64,000 nucleotides of DNA from Faecalibacter rhinopitheci (GTDB taxonomy: Bacteria > Bacteroidota > Bacteroidia > Flavobacteriales > Weeksellaceae), in assembly GCF_015234135.1 (NCBI RefSeq), contig NZ_JADGIK010000001.1, positions 248,001 to 312,000 on the forward strand, given 5' to 3'. The notes beneath the pieces are model-generated. The model was not told where the DNA came from, did not search any database, and was given only the letters and a program-made list of their open reading frames with translations. Positions 54,268 through 62,541 of the stretch are shown here, piece after piece. A program made the position numbers and the translations under genes. The number at the start of each line of letters is the position of its first letter. The stretch's first letter is position 1.

Positions 54268-56612
54268 AAAAACCGATCTTAAGCTACAAAAAATATGTTT
54301 TAGCATCCCTTCTACTTTCTTACTTCACTTCGTGTAGTAATACAAAATTTCTAGAAGAAGGAGAATTTCTATACACAGGAGCAGATTTAGAAATTATAAG
54401 TGATTCGTTATCAAAAGCGGATAAGAAAATATTGAAAGAGAATGTAGAGCAAAATATTATTCCAAAACCTAATTCGTCTATCTTAGGTTTAAGACCTAAA
54501 TTATATATTTATAATATAACCAAAGAACCAAAAAAAGAAAAAGGTCTTCGTAATTGGTTAAAATATAAAATTGGTGAAAAACCAGTTTTGCTTAGTGACG
54601 TTGACCTTGAATTTAATAAAGATATTATTGAAAATTATTCTGAAAATAAAGGGTATTTTAATGCAAAAGCTTCTGCTGATACGATAACTAAAAATAAGAA
54701 AGCGAAGGTTGAATATATCTTAAAACCTAAAGAGCGTTATCTCATTAGTCAAGTGCATTTTCCAAATGATACTACAACGGTAGTAAATAAGGAAATCTCA
54801 AAAACAAAACGTCGCTCCTTGTTGAGGCCAAATAAACCTTTTGATTTAGATATTATAAAAGCTGAAAGAGAAAGAATTGATAATCGAATGAAAGAGAATG
54901 GATTCTATTTTTTTCATCCTGATAATATTATTGTACAAGCCGATAGTACTGTATCTAATAACCACAAGGTAGAATTATTTGTTAAGCTAAAGGAAAGTAC
55001 ACCAGCAATTGCTAAAGAGCAATATATGATAGATAAAGTTGTAGTTTTTCCAGATTATAACTTACGTGGAACTCGTAGAGGAGATTATTCAGTCCCTATG
55101 AATATTGATTCTTTAGATCAATATGATACTGGAAAATTTTACATGATTGATAAAAATAAAAAATTCAAATCGAAAGTTTTTGACCGTACATTGTACTTTA
55201 AAAGTGGCGAATTATACAATCGTAAAGACCATAATTTAACACTTAATAGATTAGTTAATTTAGGCGTTTTTAAATTTGTTAAAAATGAATTTATAATTAC
55301 AGATTCTATCAACAATAAATTCGATGCCTACTATTTACTTACACCTCGCGAATTTCAATCATTACGTTTAGAAGTTTTAGGACGTACTAATTCGGCAAAT
55401 TATGGTGGTGGCGAAGTTAATTTAAATTGGACTCATCGAAATTTTATGAAAGGTGCAGAGCAACTTAAAGCCTCACTTTTTGGTGCTGTTGATGTACAAC
55501 TTGGTGGCCCAAAAGATGCAAATAATATATTTAGAGCAGGTTTTAATACGCAATTATCAATTCCTCGTATTGTAGCACCTTTTAGATTTAATTCCTCAAG
55601 CGAATTTGTGCCTCGTACCAATATTAATTTAGGATATGAATACTTAAGCAGAACTCAATTATATACATTACATAATTTCTCTACTTCCTTTGGCTATGTT
55701 TGGAAGGAAAATGCTAGGAAAGAACATGATTTAAAGGTAATTGATGTAACTCTCGTTACGCCAGAGAATGTAACAGAAAAATATTTCAATCAAATTTATG
55801 ATGAATTCGGAAACATCAAAAATCCGACTCTAAAACGTGTTGTAGAAAAGCAATTGATCTTTGGACCTCGCTATTCTTATACATATACTACTACTATGTT
55901 GCCACGTACAAACACAATGTTTTACAAAGGTTCCGTTGATCTTTCCGCAAACTTAACAGGATTATTTACTGGCGCTAATGTAGAGAAAGGTAAGCAAAAA
56001 GAAATTTTCAATATCCCTTTTAGCCAATTTGCTAAAATGGAACATGACGTTAGATTTTATCATAAACTATCTAATAAATCATCTATCGCAGCACGATTTA
56101 TTGGAGGTATCGCTTACCCTTATGGAAACTCTGAATACATACCATTTTCAAAACAATTTTTTGTTGGAGGAAGTAATAGTATTCGTTCGTTCAGAGCTCG
56201 TACATTAGGACCAGGAAGTTATGATCCTCGTAATCAAAATTCATCATTCTTTTTTGATCAAGCAGGTGATATCAAACTAGAACTAAATGCGGAATGGAGA
56301 ACAAACATTTATAAATTTTTAAATTTTGCAGTATTTGCAGATGCAGGAAATATATGGCTTATTAATGATGAACCTACACTACCAGGAGGAAAATTCACCA
56401 AGGACTTTGTCGATGAAATCGCTTTAGGAGCTGGATTAGGTGTAAGACTAGATTTTAGTATCTTAATTTTAAGATTAGATTTAGCAATGCCCTTACGTAT
56501 TCCTTATTACGAGAAAGGAGATCGTTGGACATTTGACAAAATTAAATTTTCTGAAAAAGAGTGGAGAAAAGATAACTTAATATTTAATATCGCAATTGGA
56601 TATCCTTTCTAA
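54264..56612 (+). CDS. tamL: TamL, lipoprotein TamA-type outer-membrane barrel
   Basis: This 782-residue Omp85-family protein is the Bacteroidota version of TamA. Unlike TamA it has a lipoprotein signal peptide with C24 (SYFTSC). POTRA-like domains fill about 40-350, and a 16-strand beta-barrel domain follows (about 370-782) with the lid-lock-type motif near QFFVGGSNSIRSFRARTLGPGSY and a C-terminal aromatic residue (AIGYPF). The ATGA overlap with tamB shows the two partners are made together. Confidence 0.93.
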   Translation: MKKPILSYKKYVLASLLLSYFTSCSNTKFLEEGEFLYTGADLEIISDSLSKADKKILKENVEQNIIPKPNSSILGLRPKLYIYNITKEPKKEKGLRNWLKYKIGEKPVLLSDVDLEFNKDIIENYSENKGYFNAKASADTITKNKKAKVEYILKPKERYLISQVHFPNDTTTVVNKEISKTKRRSLLRPNKPFDLDIIKAERERIDNRMKENGFYFFHPDNIIVQADSTVSNNHKVELFVKLKESTPAIAKEQYMIDKVVVFPDYNLRGTRRGDYSVPMNIDSLDQYDTGKFYMIDKNKKFKSKVFDRTLYFKSGELYNRKDHNLTLNRLVNLGVFKFVKNEFIITDSINNKFDAYYLLTPREFQSLRLEVLGRTNSANYGGGEVNLNWTHRNFMKGAEQLKASLFGAVDVQLGGPKDANNIFRAGFNTQLSIPRIVAPFRFNSSSEFVPRTNINLGYEYLSRTQLYTLHNFSTSFGYVWKENARKEHDLKVIDVTLVTPENVTEKYFNQIYDEFGNIKNPTLKRVVEKQLIFGPRYSYTYTTTMLPRTNTMFYKGSVDLSANLTGLFTGANVEKGKQKEIFNIPFSQFAKMEHDVRFYHKLSNKSSIAARFIGGIAYPYGNSEYIPFSKQFFVGGSNSIRSFRARTLGPGSYDPRNQNSSFFFDQAGDIKLELNAEWRTNIYKFLNFAVFADAGNIWLINDEPTLPGGKFTKDFVDEIALGAGLGVRLDFSILILRLDLAMPLRIPYYEKGDRWTFDKIKFSEKEWRKDNLIFNIAIGYPF

Positions 56613-56651
56613 CAAAAAAACCTCAACTATATAGTTGAGGTTTTTTGTTAT
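56613..56651 (+). terminator. terminator of tamB-tamL
   Basis: CCTCAACTATATAGTTGAGG (56621-56640) is a perfect palindrome, flanked by AACAAAAAAA and TTTTTTGTT. The 200 bases to the next gene hold only a weak -7-like CATATTTG at 56813-56820. Confidence 0.92.
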
Positions 56652-56852
56652 CGCTAATCAAATAAAATAATCTCGACTGATAATAAGTTAATCTAGCCAC
56701 TGGTAACCAAACAATATCATCTACCACCTAAGATATTAACCCTATTCAGATCAAGAGATGGTTTGATAAAAATATTTTAGCGCAAATTTCATTTATAAAT
56801 ATAGCTTCGGAATCATATTTGCATTGCATACCTCGATTCTAAACTTGACTTA

Positions 56853-57848
56853 ATGCCCTTAATATCAACCAACGAAAACGGAATTTACTGTGCGCAAGGA
56901 GACTTTTATATTGATCCTTGGCAACCAGTAAATAATGCACTTATAACCCATGCTCATGCGGATCATGCAAGATGGGGAAATAAAAAATATTTATGTCATC
57001 GTTTTACAGAACCGGTCATGAGACATCGTTTGGGTGCTGATATTAATGTAGAAACGATAGATTATAATCAGCAAATTACAATTAATGGAGTTAAAATTTC
57101 ATTTCATCCTGCTGGTCATGTAATTGGATCTTCACAAATTAGATTAGAATACAAAGGGGAAATTTGGGTAATTACTGGAGATTACAAATTATATGATGAT
57201 GGTATGTCTACGCCTTATGAACCTGTTAAATGCCATCATTTTATCACAGAATCTACTTTTGGTCTTCCCATTTATCAGTTTGAATCGCCCTTACTCATTT
57301 TTAAAGAAATAGAAGAATGGTGGATAGAGAATCAAACCAATGATTTAAATACAGTTGTAATGTGCTATTCTTTAGGCAAGGCACAATCTATTTTAAATTC
57401 TATCGATAAATCAATCGGTAATATATACGTTCACCCTGCAGTATATAATATTAATCAAGCATTTCAACATGTAGGTTTTAACTTTGATGCTTTACCAATT
57501 CATCAAGAAACAGACAAAAGTCAAATAAAAAAAAGCTTAATTATTTGTCCACCAGCAACAGATGGATCTGCATGGCAAAAAAAATTGGGTCCCTCTAAAA
57601 AATCTTTTTGTAGCGGATGGATGCAAGTTCGTGGAGCTCGCCGTCGTCGTGGAGTGGATAAAGGATTTGTATTTTCAGATCATTGCGATTTTCAGAGTCT
57701 CAATACCGCAGTTAAAAATTCAGAAGCCGAAAATATATATGTAACGCACGGTTATGAAATTCAATATACAAAATGGATTAACGATCAATTAGGTTTAAAT
57801 GGACAAGTTTTACATACACTGTTTAACGATAACGATGAAGATGAATGA
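56853..57848 (+). CDS. ligase-associated DNA exonuclease (MBL fold)
   Basis: This 331-residue metallo-beta-lactamase-fold nuclease belongs to the SNM1/CPSF-like group that travels with the bacterial ATP-dependent ligase and Lhr-type helicase. Metal-ligand motifs are HAHADH at 33-38, FHPAGHVIGS, and ITGDYK. Later CPSF-like elements include FVFSDHCDF and YVTHGYE near the C-terminus. Expected to trim DNA ends in repair. First gene of the four-gene operon; its stop codon overlaps the ligase start by 4 bases. Confidence 0.9.
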   Translation: MPLISTNENGIYCAQGDFYIDPWQPVNNALITHAHADHARWGNKKYLCHRFTEPVMRHRLGADINVETIDYNQQITINGVKISFHPAGHVIGSSQIRLEYKGEIWVITGDYKLYDDGMSTPYEPVKCHHFITESTFGLPIYQFESPLLIFKEIEEWWIENQTNDLNTVVMCYSLGKAQSILNSIDKSIGNIYVHPAVYNINQAFQHVGFNFDALPIHQETDKSQIKKSLIICPPATDGSAWQKKLGPSKKSFCSGWMQVRGARRRRGVDKGFVFSDHCDFQSLNTAVKNSEAENIYVTHGYEIQYTKWINDQLGLNGQVLHTLFNDNDEDE

Positions 57849-59440
57849 GAAAATTCGCAGAATTATTTGATACCCTAGATAGCACCACGAAAACAAATGT
57901 AAAGGTGCAAGCTTTAGTAAACTATTTCAAAATAGTTAATAAAGAAGAACTACTCTTTTCTATTGCATTATTGATTGGTTTAAAACCTAAACGAGCATTT
58001 AAAACTACATTATTACGCGAATGGTGCGCAGAAATTGCAGAAATACCATTATGGCTAGTTGAAGATTCTTATTATATCGTAGGTGATTTGGCGGAAACGC
58101 TAGCATTACTAATACCAAAACATTCAAATAATTCACAAGAAAAAACATTAAAAGTATATTTTAATGAATTAACAGAAGCTCATGATTGGTCCTTGGGTCA
58201 GCAAAAAGAATATGTGTTAAACAATTGGAAAATGTTGAGTGGTACAGATCTATTTATTTTTAATAAATTAATCACAGGAAATTTAAGAGTTGGAGTTTCA
58301 AAGACATTAGTAGTTCGGGCGCTGGCACATTTTCTACAAGAAGAAACATCTACCATTTCACATCTTATTATTGGAAAATGGAATCCACTAGAAATTACAT
58401 TTGATTCCTTATTTAATCAAAATGCAATTGAGTCAAAAGAACATCTTCCCTATCCATTCTATTTGGCGTATGCAGTAGAAGAATCATTTTTTGAATCAGA
58501 AAATATCCAAGATTTTATATTAGAAAAAAAATTGGATGGCATTCGTGGTGAAATTATTCTGAGAAACAATCAAATTTATATCTGGTCCCGTGGTGAAGAT
58601 CTTTTAACAGATAAATTTCCAGAATTTGATCCATTAAAAAATCTATTACCTCATGGTACTGTAATTGACGGTGAAATAATTCCTTGGAAAGATGGAGAAC
58701 CTTTGCCCTTTAGTACCATGCAAACTAGAATTGGAAGAAAAAATGTTACAAAAAAATATCTTGAAGAAGCACCATTAGTCATGGTTTGTTATGATTTATT
58801 AGAAGAAAATGGTAAAGATATTCGAACTTATCCATTAACAGAGAGAAGAAATAAACTAATTAAAATTTTAGAAAATCTAAATTCACCTCTATTACTTTTA
58901 TCTGAAGAAATGCAATTTTCTAATTGGGAAGAAGCAAGATTTTTTCGTGATAATGCACGTGATTATCAATGCGAAGGATTAATGATTAAACGAAGTAATT
59001 CTCCGTACGAAGTTGGAAGAAAAAAAGGCAATTGGTATAAATTTAAAACTCAACCTCTCAGTATTGATGCAGTTTTATTATATGCACAAAGTGGTTCTGG
59101 GAGACGCTCAAACCTATTTACAGATTACACATTCGCTGTTTGGCAAGATGATCAGTTAGTTCCTTTTGCGAAAGCATATTCTGGCTTAACCGATGTAGAA
59201 ATTAATAAAGTTGATCGTTGGGTAAAACGGAATACATTAGAAAAATTTGGACCAGTACGAAGCGTTAAACCTGAACTCGTATTTGAGATTGCTTTTGAAG
59301 GTATATCAGAAAGTACACGACATAAATCTGGAGTAGCTGTTAGATTTCCTCGTATTGCACGATGGCGTGAGGATAAAAGTGTAAATGAAGCCAACACTTT
59401 AGAAGATTTGAATGACCTATTAGCTAAATATAAAAATTAA
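57845..59440 (+). CDS. ATP-dependent DNA ligase
   Basis: This 531-residue ATP-dependent DNA ligase is distinct from the essential NAD-dependent LigA. The nucleotidyl-transfer motif I is EKKLDGIRGE with adenylated K229. Further motifs are WSRGEDLLTDKFPEF, DGEIIPW, EGLMIKR and WYKFK (motif V-like). The N-terminal DNA-binding region is about 1-200 and the C-terminal OB domain about 415-531. It seals nicks in the repair pathway of this operon. It overlaps the exonuclease gene by 4 bases and the helicase gene by one (TAATG). Confidence 0.95.
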   Translation: MRKFAELFDTLDSTTKTNVKVQALVNYFKIVNKEELLFSIALLIGLKPKRAFKTTLLREWCAEIAEIPLWLVEDSYYIVGDLAETLALLIPKHSNNSQEKTLKVYFNELTEAHDWSLGQQKEYVLNNWKMLSGTDLFIFNKLITGNLRVGVSKTLVVRALAHFLQEETSTISHLIIGKWNPLEITFDSLFNQNAIESKEHLPYPFYLAYAVEESFFESENIQDFILEKKLDGIRGEIILRNNQIYIWSRGEDLLTDKFPEFDPLKNLLPHGTVIDGEIIPWKDGEPLPFSTMQTRIGRKNVTKKYLEEAPLVMVCYDLLEENGKDIRTYPLTERRNKLIKILENLNSPLLLLSEEMQFSNWEEARFFRDNARDYQCEGLMIKRSNSPYEVGRKKGNWYKFKTQPLSIDAVLLYAQSGSGRRSNLFTDYTFAVWQDDQLVPFAKAYSGLTDVEINKVDRWVKRNTLEKFGPVRSVKPELVFEIAFEGISESTRHKSGVAVRFPRIARWREDKSVNEANTLEDLNDLLAKYKN

Positions 59441-61872
59441 TGAACAATTTTGCAGATGTTTTCTATCATAATCAGAATTGGGAACCTCATCCCTTTCAGA
59501 AGCAAACATGGAAATCCATTAAGAACGGTGAATCCGGGTTACTCAATGCACCTACTGGGTATGGTAAGACTTTCGCAATTTGGTTTGGAATTTTAGATTA
59601 CTATTATAATCAAAGCTTAAAAGAAAAATCCAGTCGCAAAGGTTTACATACACTTTGGATTACACCGTTGCGTGCTTTATCTAAGGAAATTTTTTTAGCT
59701 ACAAATCGTGTTTCTGAAGAATTAGATTTAGATTATAGGATAGAACTTAGAACGGGAGATACTTCTTCTGCCGTTCGACAAAAGCAAGTAAAAAACTCAC
59801 CAGAAGCTCTTATTACAACTCCAGAAAGTGTTCATCTACTTTTAGCAACTAAAAACTGGAGAAAATTTTTCGAAAATTTAGAATTTATTGTAGTTGACGA
59901 ATGGCATGAGTTAATCGGCTCTAAACGTGGGGTAATGATAGAATTGGCTATCCAAACCTTACGAGAAATCAATCCAAATTTAAAAATTTGGGGAATTTCT
60001 GCGACAATAGGAAATTTAGATCAAGCGAAAGAAATTTTAATACCTCATCAAGTTTCGACACTCATAAAATCAAACATAAAAAAGAAAATTGATGTAAAAA
60101 CAATTTTTCCAGAAGATGTGGAAAAATATCCATCTGCAGGTCATTTAGGAATTAAATTGATTGATAAAGTAGTCCCAATAATATTAGAGCATAATTCTAC
60201 ACTTTTATTTACTAATACGCGTTCACAAGCCGAAATTTGGTATCAGAAGTTAATTGATGTATATCCAGATTTTGCGGGGCAAATTGCGTTACATCACGGA
60301 TCTTTAAGTGATGAACTTCGCCTTTGGGTAGAAGATGCATTACATCAAGGTATTCTGAAAGCTGTGGTATGTACTTCGAGTTTAGACTTGGGCGTTGATT
60401 TCCGTTCCGTAGATTGCGTCATACAAATTGGGTCGGCAAAGGGAATCGCTCGTTTTTTACAACGCGCTGGCCGTTCTGGACATCGACCAGATGAAACTTC
60501 AAAAATATATTTTCTCCCAACACACTCTCTTGAGATTATGGAAGGTTCTTCTATCAAATTTGCTATTCAAAATCATTTTATAGAGGATCGATTACCTTAT
60601 ATCAGAAGTTTTGATTTGTTGATACAATATATGATGACTATGGCAATAGGAGAAGGTTTAGATGGTAAAAAATTGTATCAGCAAATTCTTCAAACACATG
60701 CATATAATAGCGTTTCTGAAGAAGAATTTGCACAATGTTTAGCTCTACTAATACATGGAGGGAAGTCTTTAACAGCATATGATGATTTCCATAAATTGAT
60801 AAAAGATGATGAGGATGATTTGTATAAACCCGTTTCTAGAAAAATATCAATGCAACATCGCATATCCATTGGCGCAATCGTTTCTAATTTGTTGATGAAA
60901 GTAAAAATGGTTGGTGGAAAATATCTTGGTTCTGTAGAAGAAAGCTTTATTTCACGTTTAAAGGATAACGAAGCATTTTGGTTCTCCGGAAGACCGTTAG
61001 AAATACAACAAATAAAATATAATGAAGTTATAGTTAGACCTTCAAAAAAAAGAAAAGGGACAATCCCTTCATGGATGGGCGGACGCTTCGGGATTTCGCA
61101 AAATTATGGCGATGCGATTAGACATATGTTTGATGAAATAGATAAAACAATTTCAAAAAAATATGAAGAATTACGCTTTCTTAAACCATTATTTGACGAA
61201 CAACGTCTAAAATCTTATCTCCCAAAAGAAAATGAATTGCTTGTTGAGTATATTCATACAAAAAATGGTTATCACCTATTGGTTTATCCATATGAAGGAA
61301 AATTAGTACATGAAGGTATGGCTGCTATATTAGCCTATCGTATTAGCCAAATACAACCCATGACTTTTAGTATTTCTTCTAACGATTATGGATTTGAATT
61401 ATTAAGCGATCAAGATTTTCCTATAGAAGATTATCTCTTTGAATTATTTGAAGTGAAAGGTCTTAGTGAGGATATTACACAAGGTGTGAATTTAGATGAA
61501 ATGGCTAGACGACGATTTAGGGATATAGCAAGTATTTCTGGATTAATTTTTAATGGTTACCCCGGTAAATCAATGAAAACAAAACACCTACAAGCTAACG
61601 CATCTCTATTTTTTGGGGTTTTTCAAGATTATGAACCCGAAAATTTATTATTTCGTCAAGCATTTGATGAAGTATACGATTTCCAATTAGAGAGAGGCCG
61701 TATGCAACAAGCTTTTGAACGAATTGAAAATCATGAGATAATTTTAAGAAAACCTTCTAAATTAACTCCATTCGCATTTCCTATCTTTGCAGAATCTTTC
61801 CGAGAAAGATATTCTAATGAAGATTGGGAAACTCGATTAAAACGATTAAAAGACGATTTAACAAATGTATAA
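59440..61872 (+). CDS. ligase-associated DEXH-box helicase (Lhr-like)
   Basis: This 810-residue superfamily 2 helicase has the Q-type start HPFQKQTW, Walker A APTGYGKT (37-44), DEWH (153-156), GISATIGN (motif III), and helicase C-terminal motifs in VCTSSLDLGVDF and QRAGRSGHRPDE. A winged-helix and Lhr-type C-terminal region follows (about 500-810). It would unwind DNA for the exonuclease and ligase encoded just upstream. Its end overlaps the pdeM start by 8 bases. Confidence 0.93.
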   Translation: MNNFADVFYHNQNWEPHPFQKQTWKSIKNGESGLLNAPTGYGKTFAIWFGILDYYYNQSLKEKSSRKGLHTLWITPLRALSKEIFLATNRVSEELDLDYRIELRTGDTSSAVRQKQVKNSPEALITTPESVHLLLATKNWRKFFENLEFIVVDEWHELIGSKRGVMIELAIQTLREINPNLKIWGISATIGNLDQAKEILIPHQVSTLIKSNIKKKIDVKTIFPEDVEKYPSAGHLGIKLIDKVVPIILEHNSTLLFTNTRSQAEIWYQKLIDVYPDFAGQIALHHGSLSDELRLWVEDALHQGILKAVVCTSSLDLGVDFRSVDCVIQIGSAKGIARFLQRAGRSGHRPDETSKIYFLPTHSLEIMEGSSIKFAIQNHFIEDRLPYIRSFDLLIQYMMTMAIGEGLDGKKLYQQILQTHAYNSVSEEEFAQCLALLIHGGKSLTAYDDFHKLIKDDEDDLYKPVSRKISMQHRISIGAIVSNLLMKVKMVGGKYLGSVEESFISRLKDNEAFWFSGRPLEIQQIKYNEVIVRPSKKRKGTIPSWMGGRFGISQNYGDAIRHMFDEIDKTISKKYEELRFLKPLFDEQRLKSYLPKENELLVEYIHTKNGYHLLVYPYEGKLVHEGMAAILAYRISQIQPMTFSISSNDYGFELLSDQDFPIEDYLFELFEVKGLSEDITQGVNLDEMARRRFRDIASISGLIFNGYPGKSMKTKHLQANASLFFGVFQDYEPENLLFRQAFDEVYDFQLERGRMQQAFERIENHEIILRKPSKLTPFAFPIFAESFRERYSNEDWETRLKRLKDDLTNV

Positions 61873-62515
61873 TCCTTATGAATGGCAGTACAATTCGACT
61901 TTAATTCATTTCTTACCTCAAAAACTAATGCATTTACCAACACATCATACCTTGGTACTTGCCGATTGGCATTTGGGTAAAATTGAACATTTCAGAAAAA
62001 ATGGTGCATTTGTTCCTGCCGTAACAAGTGAGAAAGAATATCATTTAATTCAAGCTATAATTAATGATCTGCAGCTAAAAAGAATAATTCTATTAGGAGA
62101 TTTATTCCATAGTGAGCTCAATAAAGATTGGTTTGATTTTGTTGAATTTTTACAAATAAATTATAAAATAGAATTTATTTTAACTAAAGGAAATCACGAT
62201 ATTCTTCCACCAGCATTTTATGAATTAGAGAACCTGAAAGTTGTTGATTTTTTTCAAATTGACGATATCATATTCACACATGAAAAACAAAAAGTAGATC
62301 CACATCAGTTAAATGTAATTGGTCATCATCATCCAGGAATTGCTATACGAGGCAGAGCCAGACAATCTTATCGTTTACCTTGTTTTTATCTAGAAAATAA
62401 GGTATTGATTATGCCTGCATTTGGCGAAATGACGGGATTATATATGTATAAAAATTCTGACCAAAATATTATTTTTCCTATTTTGGGAAACGAAATCATC
62501 GAATATAATCCTTAA
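61865..62515 (+). CDS. pdeM: ligase-associated endonuclease PdeM
   Basis: This 216-residue calcineurin-like phosphoesterase acts on DNA. Metal-site motifs in order are LADWHLGKIEHFR (D34, H36), LLGDLFHSE, TKGNHD, and GHHHPGIAIRG near residues 157-167. It is the fourth standard member of the exonuclease-ligase-helicase-PdeM set, proposed to act in DNA damage response. It overlaps the helicase gene by 8 bases; the next gene starts 26 bases later, without an obvious terminator. Confidence 0.92.
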   Translation: MYNPYEWQYNSTLIHFLPQKLMHLPTHHTLVLADWHLGKIEHFRKNGAFVPAVTSEKEYHLIQAIINDLQLKRIILLGDLFHSELNKDWFDFVEFLQINYKIEFILTKGNHDILPPAFYELENLKVVDFFQIDDIIFTHEKQKVDPHQLNVIGHHHPGIAIRGRARQSYRLPCFYLENKVLIMPAFGEMTGLYMYKNSDQNIIFPILGNEIIEYNP

Positions 62516-62541
62516 ATTTACAAGAAGTAAAAATTCATTTA

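Noticed and set aside
57562-57744. 60-codon frame overlapping the exonuclease gene on the same strand
   Set aside because: It is an out-of-frame reading of the conserved exonuclease C-terminal region.
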